From the NCBI GenBank assembly GCA_021791655.1, contig JAJYWD010000006.1, positions 1 to 37,466 of the forward strand: a DNA stretch of 37,466 bases, written 5' to 3'. A program made the position numbers and the translations under genes. Positions 7,759 to 15,993 of this stretch are shown here, one piece after another; within the stretch, counting starts at the first letter, position 1, and each line of letters opens with the position of its first letter. The notes under the pieces are model-generated. The model was not told the DNA's origin. It saw only the letters and a list, made by a program, of their open reading frames with translations, and made no database searches. This DNA comes from Nanobdellota archaeon. Its GTDB lineage: Archaea; Nanobdellota; Nanobdellia; Parvarchaeales; Parvarchaeaceae.

Positions 7759-10494
7759 TTAAATTATGTTGATTGCAGGTTTTCCCGGCACCGCCCTTTC
7801 ATTTTCAGTGTTCCTAGAAACTTCGACTTTACATCCGAATGCCTTCTCGAGATAATTCTTGCCCTCTTCTAAGACCTTAAGTTCCAAGTTGCCATTTAGT
7901 TCTTTTTCCGGCAGTCGATTAACGTTCTTTAATAACTTATCCAGTAGTTTATCGCTTGTTCTAAGGGTCTTTCTTATCTCGTTCGTATTCTTGGTTCTTC
8001 TGGCTTCTGCTACAACTTTGTTATACAATTCAAACTTCTTTTCGCCAGCTATCTCAAGAGTTATCTTTTTGGGAGCTCTCTTTATCAGTCTCAAGACATT
8101 TTTTATATCATCGATTGTATTTCTTAGTATAGCTACCTCATTTTCCAGTACTTCATTTCTTATACCTGACGGGTAATCCTCCCAACTGGGCTGGATTCTG
8201 CTTCCATCCGTATTCAGCCTACTGTAAATCTCACTTGTTATGTGCGGAAAGAATGGATGATTCAATTTTATGAAGGCCATAACAGCTTGCCGTACTGTTT
8301 TTTCATCGTTTCCGCCTAGCTCCATATACGCTTTTATTTCATTGTAAAGTTCGAAGAACGAGTGCGACATGGCAGCCCCGTACCTGAAATTTTCCATCTC
8401 TCTCTTTGTCTGTTCAGTAAGATAAATTAGTCTGCTGTTTAGGTATGCATCGAACGAGTTCGGACCGCTCTCAAAAGTTTTCTTTAATTCCATTAGTTCC
8501 GCTACGAATTCAAACCTTGGTTCGAATGTGTTTATTGTGTCGGGGTCCCATTCCACGTCGTCCATACCGTTTCCAGCCGCGGCTATCATCCTGAGTTCAT
8601 CCGCTCCGTAATCCTCAAGACCCTTTTTAATCGTCAGCGTTGCGCCTTTCGACTTGGATAGTTTTTCTCCGTTTACTGTCAACCAGCCATTTATTCCTAT
8701 GGAGCGTGGCCAGTTTTTCTCGTCGAATATCGCTGCATGGTTCATTAGGAAGAAAATGAAATGATTCTGGAGCAGTTCTTTCGCACTGACTCTCATATCC
8801 AGCGGATACCAGTAGTTAAACTCGTCTTTCATCTCTTTCACAAGTTCGTTTTCTGTATCTTTCTCAGTCTCTGAAAATATGTAATCGAAAGTCGCATCGT
8901 TTATATCTTCTATATTCATTTTTTCTATATTATCCGCTATTGTGTAGTACGCCATGTAAATAGTTGAATCGCTTAATGGTTCTATTATCCACTTTTTGTC
9001 CCATGGTAGTGGGGTGCCCAAACCGGATGTTCGTGCAGCGGCCTTATCGTCTAGCCATTCTAAAGTATTCAGCAATTGTAATTTTATTTCTTGTGGGTAA
9101 GTCTTCAAGTTTTCAATCAGCTTCATGGTTTTGGTTTTCCACTCTTTGTCTGAGTACCTTATGAACCATTGTTTGTCGAGTATTTTTACGGTGCCCTCTG
9201 TACCGCACCTGCACACCACTCTGCCGGTCAATTCATAAAGCGATTCGTGGGTCTTATGCTTATCCAATAGGTCTGTGACCGTTTTTTCTGCTCCCTTTAC
9301 CGGTATGCCTTCCAAGCCCGATGTTTTGTCAGACATTATCCCCAAATTGAACTCTATTTTGTACACTTTTTTTGTGGCTGCTTTAAGCCCTGAATCCGAT
9401 GTTCCGAATTCTTTTATTGCCATCTCAAGTAAGTTTTCTTGGCCGGGGACTATTATTATTTTCTTCGGTTTTATGCTGGAGTACATAGCAGGATTCTCAC
9501 TCTTTATTTTGTTGAGATAAAAGTAATCAAACGGTGCATGCATGGGGACGCTCATCACCACCCCAGTTCCTATTGCTTTATCGACAAAATCAGCACTTAT
9601 CACCAGCACGTTCTCATTTGTAAGTGGGTTCTCTGCGCTAAGTCCAATCAGTCTTTCGCCGCTTATTTTGTCCAGGATTCTAACTTTATTCAACTGATTT
9701 TCTAATTTACTAATTGCTTCCTCTGAAACAACCCATTTTTCATTGCCATTTACCTCAGCTATACAGTATGTTACGTTCTTGTTAACCCACAGGTTTGTAA
9801 CCCCGAAAATTGTCTCGGGTCGGAGTGTAGCTACGGGAAAGAAGAATTTTTCTGACCTGAATTTTATTACCGAGAACTTTATCGGAGATTCTCCCTCGCC
9901 CACAGCTCTATCATGGTCACCGAGGGGCGTATTCTCGTTCGGACACCAGACCACCGGATGTCTACCTTCATATATGAGCCCTTTGCTCCTGAGCTTGTTA
10001 AATTGCCATTCCACGAACTTAGAGAAATAAGGATTTAGTGATGATGTTATGAAGGTTCTGCTCCAATCTATTGACATTCCGGTATTTTTGAAGTCTTCAA
10101 TGAATGATAACGAGAAGTATTCTGCTAGTTTTTTGGGATCTTCTCCAAAGACCTTTAAATCGGCCTCTGCGACGCCCTGTTTCCTAAAAGCTTCTATCGT
10201 AGCCGGATCATTTTGCCTTATTTTTTCTGACATGCCTACTATAGGTCCGCCGGTGAAATGAAAACCCTGGGGAAACAGTACGTTATAGTCAAGCATTCGC
10301 ATGAATCTGGCGTATATGTCGGCTCTCGCCCATGTAAACAGATGTCCCAAGTGCATAGATCCGCTCGGGTACGGGATAGGAACTGTTATAAAGCATTTTT
10401 TCCTTTTAGTATCTACGGTGGGCCTGAATGCGTGCTCTTTTTCCCAATGTTCCTGCCACTTCTTGTCTATTTCTTTTAGGTTAAATTTTACCAT
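7759..10494 (-). CDS. leuS: leucyl-tRNA synthetase, archaeal type
   Basis: Class I synthetase that charges tRNA-Leu. The Rossmann signature PYPSGSMHLGHLFTWARADI (41-60, HLGH form of HIGH) and the KMSKS loop GEKLSKSKG (about 611-617) are intact. The CP1 editing domain is present, with its Thr-rich motif TLRPETIFGVTNLW near 225. Length 911 fits archaeal/eukaryotic-type LeuRS. It is the first gene of a leuS-trm5-CoA kinase/HAD operon. A TATA-like element (cttt aaattc, 10526-10535) lies about 36 bases before the start. Confidence 0.97.
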   Translation of the reverse strand: MVKFNLKEIDKKWQEHWEKEHAFRPTVDTKRKKCFITVPIPYPSGSMHLGHLFTWARADIYARFMRMLDYNVLFPQGFHFTGGPIVGMSEKIRQNDPATIEAFRKQGVAEADLKVFGEDPKKLAEYFSLSFIEDFKNTGMSIDWSRTFITSSLNPYFSKFVEWQFNKLRSKGLIYEGRHPVVWCPNENTPLGDHDRAVGEGESPIKFSVIKFRSEKFFFPVATLRPETIFGVTNLWVNKNVTYCIAEVNGNEKWVVSEEAISKLENQLNKVRILDKISGERLIGLSAENPLTNENVLVISADFVDKAIGTGVVMSVPMHAPFDYFYLNKIKSENPAMYSSIKPKKIIIVPGQENLLEMAIKEFGTSDSGLKAATKKVYKIEFNLGIMSDKTSGLEGIPVKGAEKTVTDLLDKHKTHESLYELTGRVVCRCGTEGTVKILDKQWFIRYSDKEWKTKTMKLIENLKTYPQEIKLQLLNTLEWLDDKAAARTSGLGTPLPWDKKWIIEPLSDSTIYMAYYTIADNIEKMNIEDINDATFDYIFSETEKDTENELVKEMKDEFNYWYPLDMRVSAKELLQNHFIFFLMNHAAIFDEKNWPRSIGINGWLTVNGEKLSKSKGATLTIKKGLEDYGADELRMIAAAGNGMDDVEWDPDTINTFEPRFEFVAELMELKKTFESGPNSFDAYLNSRLIYLTEQTKREMENFRYGAAMSHSFFELYNEIKAYMELGGNDEKTVRQAVMAFIKLNHPFFPHITSEIYSRLNTDGSRIQPSWEDYPSGIRNEVLENEVAILRNTIDDIKNVLRLIKRAPKKITLEIAGEKKFELYNKVVAEARRTKNTNEIRKTLRTSDKLLDKLLKNVNRLPEKELNGNLELKVLEEGKNYLEKAFGCKVEVSRNTENERAVPGKPAINII

Positions 10495-10525
10495 ACTCCC
10501 TACAGATTTAATTTGTAATCGTAAG

Positions 10526-10535
10526 AATTTAAAGT
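10526..10535 (-). promoter_or_regulatory. candidate TATA box for leuS
   Basis: On the minus strand the AT core ctttaaatt lies about 36 bases from ATG 10494, predicting a leader of about ten bases. A second AT palindrome, atttataaat at 10553-10562, lies further out and could be an alternative core. Confidence 0.4.
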
Positions 10536-10597
10536 TAGAAACAATGTTAGTAATTTATAAATCATCCCTCCATCAATCCCCCGTACGGCAGGCAGCC

Positions 10598-10613
10598 GCG
10601 GATCGTGATCCGC
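10598..10613. promoter_or_regulatory. GC-rich palindrome in the leuS / pilin divergent region
   Basis: Perfect inverted repeat gcggatc-gt-gatccgc with seven-base arms and a two-base centre, ending 17 bases before the pilin TATA box. The position suggests an operator for a dimeric regulator acting on the pilin-like gene. It is not followed by an oligo-T run on either strand, so a terminator role is unlikely. Confidence 0.4.
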
Positions 10614-10630
10614 TCTCAGTAAAAAGAAAC

Positions 10631-10639
10631 ATATTAAAT
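10631..10639 (+). promoter_or_regulatory. TATA box of the phase-variable pilin-like gene
   Basis: The element atattaaat, preceded by a purine-rich stretch (aaaaagaaac, BRE-like), is centred 26-27 bases before ATG 10662. That is the spacing for a leaderless archaeal mRNA starting exactly at this ATG, and it argues that 10662, not 10772, is the true translation start. Confidence 0.6.
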
Positions 10640-10661
10640 CGTGATAGTACATAGTGATGGT

Positions 10662-10739
<78 letters not shown>

Positions 10740-10771
10740 CTGACAAAAAATCCCAATCCGCCCTCGAGTAC

Positions 10772-11965
10772 ATGATGACGTATGGCTGGGCCATACTCAT
10801 CATAGTCATAGTCGCTGCCGTATTATATTCACTAGGCATATTCAACCCCACCTCCTTCGTAGCCACAGAATCCGTGACGGGATTCGCAGGATTAGGCAGC
10901 ATAGAGGCGCAGTGCCAGGCCGGTGGGCTGGCGATAAGTCTGGGAAATTCTATAGGAAACGCGATAAACATCACCGGCATAACGGTTACCGTCAACGGAA
11001 ATACGTACTCTACGATTTTCCCGTCCTATGCAGGATACGCGTCAGACTACAATATCCAGCCTTCCATGTCAAACAGCTTCATGCTAGTCAACTCCTGCCC
11101 CAACAATACGGGACACTTCTCGGCCACGGTAACTGTCTCCTACACGGAGCCTTACCGGGTTTTCCCCGGGCCTTATCAATCTACAGGCACTATATCCGGA
11201 GCATCCGTTACGCAGTATCCGCTTTACACTTCTTCGTTAGTAGGTTACTGGCCGTTTGATGACGGCTCGGGAACCACTATCTCTTCTCTGGTGGGGAACA
11301 TAGGCTCTCTCACTCAAGCGAATTCTGATAATGGTACAGGCGGCGTAAGCTGGCAGGCGGGCAATTTCGGGTCAAGCGTTTCTATGAACGGCGGATTCAC
11401 GAACCAAACCACCGGCAAGTGCCTGTCCGGGGACTGTCCATATTTCTCATCTTCCGGTAGCGTTTCTTTGTCCGGTGCCCTAACCATTAGCCTTTGGGTT
11501 AAGCCGAATACTGCGCTTCTTCCCTGGATGTCCGTCGGTATTGTTGGCAACGGCGGGTGCAGTACGAATTCGATTCAAATAAGTTATGGCGGCTCTTCGT
11601 ATAGCAATAATCAAGTCTTTCTAGAGCTTGGCAATTCTACGAACGGTTGCGTAGGTTCGATATCTGGGGGCTCTCTGACTATTGGACAATGGAATTTCGT
11701 TGTTGCTGTAGTAAATGATAATACTCACTCCGATGCGCTATATGTAAATAATAATCTGATTGGTACTAACTCATTTGTTGGACAAGACAACCTTAATCTA
11801 GAACCCAGACTGGGCGGAGGTATCTGGTCAACATACTACAACGGTAAGTGGTACGTTGGTTATCTTGATGGACAGGTAGACGATCTTAGAATTTACGACG
11901 TTCCATTGGGAACGCCAGCAACCTCTGCTCTCTACCGATCCTCGTCGCCGAACTTTGAGCATTGA
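10772..11965 (+). CDS. pilin-like surface protein with C-terminal LamG (concanavalin A-like) domain; 5' end out of frame
   Basis: The first in-frame ATG (10772) falls inside the pilin hydrophobic core MMTYGWAILIIVIVAAVLYS. Just upstream in the same open frame, codons 10727-10771 encode RKILADKKS and QSALEY, a class III prepilin signal with Glu at +5, so the real N-terminus lies before 10772. No ATG, GTG or TTG precedes it in frame back to the stop at 10655-10657; the promoter points to ATG 10662, out of frame by two. Residues about 155-390 form a LamG-like jelly roll: LVGYWPFDDGSG, LTISLWVKP, GQWNFVVAVVND, LYVNNNLIG and DGQVDDLRIYD. Several N-x-S/T sequons and paired Cys fit a secreted glycoprotein, likely an adhesin or glycan-binding pilin. 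Confidence 0.8.
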   Translation: MMTYGWAILIIVIVAAVLYSLGIFNPTSFVATESVTGFAGLGSIEAQCQAGGLAISLGNSIGNAINITGITVTVNGNTYSTIFPSYAGYASDYNIQPSMSNSFMLVNSCPNNTGHFSATVTVSYTEPYRVFPGPYQSTGTISGASVTQYPLYTSSLVGYWPFDDGSGTTISSLVGNIGSLTQANSDNGTGGVSWQAGNFGSSVSMNGGFTNQTTGKCLSGDCPYFSSSGSVSLSGALTISLWVKPNTALLPWMSVGIVGNGGCSTNSIQISYGGSSYSNNQVFLELGNSTNGCVGSISGGSLTIGQWNFVVAVVNDNTHSDALYVNNNLIGTNSFVGQDNLNLEPRLGGGIWSTYYNGKWYVGYLDGQVDDLRIYDVPLGTPATSALYRSSSPNFEH

Positions 11966-12048
11966 TGCGCCATAGCCGTGCTTTATGTCCAGTATGCGTT
12001 TTCGCGCTGAAAGCGACTGTGAGTTATCTTAAAGTTATTATGAGGTGA

Positions 12049-12123
12049 TGCCCCCAGTGGGATTTGAACCCACAACCGTCACCTTAGAAGGGTGCTGCTC
12101 TGTCCGAGTTGAGCTATGGGGAC
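12049..12123 (-). tRNA. tRNA-Arg(UCU)
   Basis: A complete 75-base cloverleaf on the minus strand. Acceptor GTCCCCA pairs with TGGGGGC (one T-G pair), D stem GCTC/GAGC, anticodon loop CTTCTAA with anticodon TCT, T arm GTGGG-TTCAAAT-CCCAC, discriminator A. The top pair of the anticodon stem (27-43) is a G-A mismatch. CCA is not encoded (next bases TCA), so the CCA-adding enzyme at 23736 must complete it. A TATA-like element (attaatc, about 12147-12152) lies close upstream. No intron is seen. Confidence 0.95.
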
Positions 12124-12259
12124 TAGTATACTAACGTTTTCGGCTATTAATCGTTTTTAGAACGGCTATTAGTAGTTGGTGTCTTACGATGCTCGCTTGT
12201 GGGATATAAAGTAATTTCTTGTATTAGGAGAAACTGCAATCTCTGTCGATTTATAGGGA

Positions 12260-12400
12260 TTAGTGGTGTGTGGTTTCCGTCATTTGTCTGGAACAGGAAC
12301 TGCATACTACCTCCAGTACTCCCTTTTCTCTTCTATAATTACCCCTTATCTTACCTAGGAACGTCTCTTCTATATCCTTGCCGCACACTGAGCATTTCAT
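12260..12400 (-). CDS. small zinc-ribbon protein coupled to srp54, 46 residues
   Basis: Reads MKCSVCGKDIEETFLGKIRG near the start and VVCSSCSRQM near the end. The two CxxC pairs (Cys 3/6 and 33/36) form a four-Cys zinc ribbon. I recall similar CSVCG-IEETFLGKI-G-Y small proteins in other archaea, without a known function. The ATG overlaps the srp54 stop by four bases (ATGA), so translation is coupled and it closes the operon. Possible roles are RNA or ribosome binding, by fold only. The opposite-strand frame at 12199-12402 is its shadow. Confidence 0.8.
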   Translation of the reverse strand: MKCSVCGKDIEETFLGKIRGNYRREKGVLEVVCSSCSRQMTETTHH

Positions 12401-13710
12401 AGGTTTATGCCAAATCTTTTCATCATATTCTGAACCTGTCTATTGTTCGACATCTTCATCACCTGTTTCGTCTTTTTGTACTGATCCAATAATTCTCTGA
12501 CTAGTTCTTCGCTCCTTCCGCTGCCCTTTGCAATCCTGCTTATTCTGGCCGCGTCTATTATTTTAGGATTCTCTAGCTCCTCTTTTGTCATCGAATCCAT
12601 TATGTTTACAAACTTGCCCAGATTCTCTCCTTGTCTCTCTATCAATTCCTTTGCGGTCCCAGATGATGGCAAGCCCGGAATCATCTTCGCTATTTTGTCC
12701 ATCGGACCGAGTTTTTTGGTGTTTGAGTACTGCTCGTACATATCCATAAGGTTGAACTCTCCCTTAAGCATCTTCTTTACGCTGCCCTCGTTTATCTTTA
12801 TGTTTTCTTCTTCAGCTTTCTTTAGTATGCCTTCCAAGCCTTCGAGACCGAGTAGCTTCGAGACGAATCTCTGGGGATCAAACTCTTCTATGTCATTTAT
12901 TTTCTCCCCCTCGCCTATGAAAACTACCTTAGCGCCGCTTATGTAAGCTGCAGTTAGGGCACCCGCGCCGTTTGCGGTGCCGTCTGTCTTGGTCAATATT
13001 ATGTTGTTCAGTCCGAGATTGTCGTGGAAAGCCTTGGTCTGCACGCTCACATTCTTACCGAGATCCGCTGGTATCACGAGCGTTATGTTGTTGGGTTTCA
13101 GCGCCTCTTTTATCGTTTTTATCTCCTTTACAAGGCCGTCATCAAGTGCGTCACGTCCAGCGCTGTCCCCTATCACTATGTCATAATCCTTGAAGCTCTT
13201 TGATGCGCCCTTTATTATCGCCTCTGGGTCCCTTTGCCCACCAATAACCTTTACGTTTATCTGCGCCCCGAGCTGTGATAACTGTTCGTACGCCGCGGGT
13301 CTGAAAGTGTCCAGGGCGAGGAGCAGTACCTTGTAGCCCCTCTTCTTGTAGTAGTTGGCAAGTTTGGCAGCCGTAGTTGTCTTGCCGGAGCCGAAAAGGC
13401 CTACCAGTAGTATCTTATACGGCACAGAGTCGATTGTTATCTTGCTGCCCTTGTCGCCGACTATCCCAGCAAGATCATTATATATCACGTCGATTATTCT
13501 TTCTTTGCTTATTAAGCCCTTTCCTTTGTTGGATTTCATGTCCTCCTTGACCTTCTGCATGAATCTTTCTTCTATCTGTTTGTCTACATCCCCTTCTATC
13601 AATGCGGCGGAGATGTCATTAAGTACATCGTCGACCTTTTCGTTACCGGCGGATCCTAATAGTTTCTTTATACCCTCTCTAAGCCTGTCGCCGAGCGATT
13701 CAAAAGCCAT
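12397..13710 (-). CDS. srp54: signal recognition particle 54 kDa protein
   Basis: GTPase that binds SRP RNA and signal peptides and brings ribosomes to the Sec translocon. N-domain 1-95, then G-domain with P-loop GLFGSGKTTTAAK (104-116), DTFRPAAYEQL (134-144), DSAGRD (182-187) and TKTDGTANGAGAL (about 240-252). The C-terminal M domain carries KMIPGLPS and ends with KMSNNRQVQNMMKRFGINL. The 437 residues fit the archaeal size. It is separated from rpoK by 56 bases with a hairpin, while the zinc-ribbon gene overlaps its stop. Confidence 0.97.
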   Translation of the reverse strand: MAFESLGDRLREGIKKLLGSAGNEKVDDVLNDISAALIEGDVDKQIEERFMQKVKEDMKSNKGKGLISKERIIDVIYNDLAGIVGDKGSKITIDSVPYKILLVGLFGSGKTTTAAKLANYYKKRGYKVLLLALDTFRPAAYEQLSQLGAQINVKVIGGQRDPEAIIKGASKSFKDYDIVIGDSAGRDALDDGLVKEIKTIKEALKPNNITLVIPADLGKNVSVQTKAFHDNLGLNNIILTKTDGTANGAGALTAAYISGAKVVFIGEGEKINDIEEFDPQRFVSKLLGLEGLEGILKKAEEENIKINEGSVKKMLKGEFNLMDMYEQYSNTKKLGPMDKIAKMIPGLPSSGTAKELIERQGENLGKFVNIMDSMTKEELENPKIIDAARISRIAKGSGRSEELVRELLDQYKKTKQVMKMSNNRQVQNMMKRFGINL

Positions 13711-13721
13711 AAATTTCCTTC

Positions 13722-13758
13722 CCTTGCATCAAGATACTAATGAATTGCCTATGCAAGG
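13722..13758 (-). promoter_or_regulatory. inverted repeat in the rpoK-srp54 spacer
   Basis: Arms ccttgcat (13722-13729) and atgcaagg (13751-13758) pair perfectly over eight bases with a 21-base loop, within the only longer gap of the operon. In the mRNA it would form a stem-loop ending about 12 bases before the srp54 ATG, next to the purine-rich ggaagga sequence. It could be an RNA-processing or translational control site, or a protein-binding site. No oligo-U follows. Confidence 0.35.
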
Positions 13759-13766
13759 ATATTAAC

Positions 13767-13928
13767 CTATTTTTTGGTTATCGGAAGAACGCCCTTTTCT
13801 AGCTCTCTTTTTGCTATGTCTATCATCTTATCATTCTTGTTCGTCTTTACGAGCGGGGGTGCACCCGAAGCAAGCTGCAGTGCTCTTGCGCCTATTATTC
13901 TGGTCTTCTCGAATTTGTTGTATTCCAT
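13767..13928 (-). CDS. rpoK: DNA-directed RNA polymerase subunit K (Rpb6/omega homologue)
   Basis: A 53-residue protein, too short for ordinary ORF lists. It reads MEYNKFEKTRIIGARALQLA followed by SGAPPLV, then AKRELEKGVLPITKK, the signature of archaeal RpoK, eukaryotic Rpb6 and bacterial omega. The subunit helps fold and assemble the largest polymerase subunit. It begins two bases after the rrp42 stop and sits in the exosome operon ahead of srp54. The protein ends at ITKK, slightly shorter than homologues ending ITIRR-type. The + strand frame at 13774-13971 is its shadow. Confidence 0.93.
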   Translation of the reverse strand: MEYNKFEKTRIIGARALQLASGAPPLVKTNKNDKMIDIAKRELEKGVLPITKK

Positions 13929-13930
13929 GC

Positions 13931-14680
13931 TCAGACTTTTAACATCTTTAAGATATCACTCTTCGCTATAAAAGCGTTATCCACACACTGCATTACTTCA
14001 TCCAGCGTGAAGAACCCGCTGCCCCCTTTCTGCAAGGAATTTATGCCGTCGCCCACGCCGACTGTAAGTCTTGCATCCGCTGCGTCCTCCTCTAAGCGGT
14101 TCGGATCCATAAATATGGTATCACCTATTTTTACAAATGTGGAGCTTATCGCTATGTTCGCCTTATTGAGCGGAACCGGGACAGGTTCGGAGTTCTCGTT
14201 CGGCTTGTACTTCGCGTCTAGAAGTGCCGCAAGAGCAGCCATATTCGCGGTATCGAGAAGGTTACCATCGTTGTTTATGGTGAAAACATCCACATAAACG
14301 AATAGCACTTTCTTGCCGGGTTCTATACACAATTTCTTTGTATCGATAAGCTGCGATTCCCTAATGCCGCGGTCGGTTACTCTACCTACTTCCACAGAGT
14401 AAAGGATCCTGTCGATAGGGTATCCGCTAGCGAGATCCGATGCCTCGAAGTTTACTATTAGTGCGCCGTCGTTTGGTTTGTCAGGGAAAGGTTCTGCGGG
14501 GAGGACCTTTACTCCCGCTATAACTCTTGTCTTTCCAATTTCAACGGATGAAGAGCCGTCAGAATGGTTTATAACGTGCGTGTTAAGCGTTATCGCCCTA
14601 CGTTCAAGCGGCTTTCTATCGTCTAGTCTCATTCCTTCCTTCGCCGTTTCGCGAAGGTATTGATCGCCTTCTATGCTCAT
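13931..14680 (-). CDS. rrp42: exosome complex subunit Rrp42
   Basis: RNase PH-like subunit without its own active site, which pairs with Rrp41 to form the hexameric 3'-5' RNA degradation ring. Signs are GMRLDDRKPLERRAI (16-30), SVEIGKTRVIAGVKV, the central ESQLIDTKKLCIEPGKK and the C-terminal RLTVGVGDGINSLQKGG. The 249 residues fit. Its ATG overlaps the stop of the upstream FAU-1-like gene by four bases (ATGA). Confidence 0.95.
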   Translation of the reverse strand: MSIEGDQYLRETAKEGMRLDDRKPLERRAITLNTHVINHSDGSSSVEIGKTRVIAGVKVLPAEPFPDKPNDGALIVNFEASDLASGYPIDRILYSVEVGRVTDRGIRESQLIDTKKLCIEPGKKVLFVYVDVFTINNDGNLLDTANMAALAALLDAKYKPNENSEPVPVPLNKANIAISSTFVKIGDTIFMDPNRLEEDAADARLTVGVGDGINSLQKGGSGFFTLDEVMQCVDNAFIAKSDILKMLKV

Positions 14681-15993
14681 ACTCTTTTCATTTCCTCTAC
14701 AACGCCCTTTAGCTCGTCGCCGAGCTCGCGCGTTATCTCTCCGACCTTTATCATGTGTTCCAAGCGCTCTTCGTTTACTACATTCAGCCCCTCTTTTTCT
14801 CTTTTGGCCGATATATCGAACGTTACTATCTTGGCGAACTTAGGGAATAGTTCCGGCTTTAGCACCAATAGCTTTTCACTGCTCTCCCCTTTTATTATTT
14901 CGATGTAGTTTTTGTCACTCTCTATGATGTATTTTCTATCGCCCCAATCGCTCCTGTTAGTTAGTTCCACTCTGCGTACTTTTTCGTCCTTCACTTCAAG
15001 GTCTGACGCGATTCCGTCCACTTTGTACGATGTGCCGTTCAATCTCGTGAATGAGACCTTGTACAGCTTGCCTTTTATCGGCCCATATCTCATTAGTATA
15101 CTATTCATCCTCCTTTCGACCTCTTCGTTGGTAAGTTTGTCCAGCATCGTTTCCGCAAGATCGGTTAGTATCGTATACCCCGCGGATTTCAGCGCGTGAT
15201 GCCCGTCGATCGTCGGCATTGCATCTTTTCTTATATCATCCAGGTGTAGTTTATCTTCCTTGCCGAAGAGCACGAAATATTTTTCCAATCCTTCATATAG
15301 TATTAACGAGCCAGCCTCTTTCTCGAATCTGTCGTTTATCTCCTTTTCTTTGTCAGCAAGTGCGGCGAGTTCGTCGCGCAGAATCTGCTCGTCTGTCGAG
15401 TCTGCACCCTGGACCCATAAGACTCCCCAGTCCTTGAGGTTCATGCTTTTAGCTATCTCGTAGAGCTTGTCTCTCCTTTCGGTCGATCTTATCCCGCGGC
15501 TCATCTTTGTGAAACCGTTCTTTATTATTATGACGTGCTCGCCGAAAAGTCTTATCTGGGTCGACAGCATTGTCTTTCCATCGTACGTACCCTTGGATTG
15601 CACTAAGATTTTCATACCCGGCTTTACATAACCCCAGAAGTTCTTTAGATCCAGTATCCCTTCCTCCTCATCGGCCAGCGAGATTACTATTGATTTCGAT
15701 TTTTGGTCGGTGTTCTTTATTATACCGCAGTATATTCTCCCTATATTTTCCTTGTAGTACACGCTTCTAGGCAGGACCTTTTTTATTATGTCAACTATCT
15801 TGCTCGGTTCTGTACCGTATACGTATACGCCCTCCCTGCTTTCTATATCCTCTATCGTGACATCGGGCTCTGATTCATTCTCGATCTTGAATGTTGCTTT
15901 TACAGCGTCTGTGGGCTGTGCAATGTCCATCTGATTGTCCAGCATTATCTTCGACAGAGCCGTCGAGTATATACCTCTAACTTTTACTTTCAT
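14677..15993 (-). CDS. FAU-1-like ribonuclease (RNase E/G-related, DUF402 C-terminus)
   Basis: The start MKVKVRGIYSTALSKIMLDN matches FAU-1, an archaeal AU-rich-RNA-binding protein related to RNase E/G and reported to have ribonuclease activity. An S1-like segment (GRIYCGIIKN to VKPGMKILVQSK, about residues 85-135) precedes a middle region with FTKMSRGIRSTERRDKLYE. The C-terminal part (GPIKGKLYKVSFTRLNG, RRVELTNRSDWGDRKYII) is DUF402-like. The open frame begins 22 codons earlier (16059), but those residues lie inside rrp41 and the family starts at MKVKV, so I place the start at 15993, a 17-base overlap. It lies between rrp41 and rrp42, a position I do not know from other archaea. Confidence 0.85.
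   Translation of the reverse strand: MKVKVRGIYSTALSKIMLDNQMDIAQPTDAVKATFKIENESEPDVTIEDIESREGVYVYGTEPSKIVDIIKKVLPRSVYYKENIGRIYCGIIKNTDQKSKSIVISLADEEEGILDLKNFWGYVKPGMKILVQSKGTYDGKTMLSTQIRLFGEHVIIIKNGFTKMSRGIRSTERRDKLYEIAKSMNLKDWGVLWVQGADSTDEQILRDELAALADKEKEINDRFEKEAGSLILYEGLEKYFVLFGKEDKLHLDDIRKDAMPTIDGHHALKSAGYTILTDLAETMLDKLTNEEVERRMNSILMRYGPIKGKLYKVSFTRLNGTSYKVDGIASDLEVKDEKVRRVELTNRSDWGDRKYIIESDKNYIEIIKGESSEKLLVLKPELFPKFAKIVTFDISAKREKEGLNVVNEERLEHMIKVGEITRELGDELKGVVEEMKRV

Noticed and set aside
12141-12172. Nine-base direct repeat cggctatta upstream of tRNA-Arg, considered as an attachment site
   Set aside because: Both copies lie close together before the tRNA 5' end, no integrase or mobile gene is nearby, and one copy forms part of the likely tRNA promoter.
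12199-12402. Plus-strand frame of 67 codons
   Set aside because: It lies opposite the zinc-ribbon gene, which has CxxC motifs and couples to srp54.
13774-13971. Plus-strand frame of 65 codons
   Set aside because: Shadow of rpoK on the other strand.
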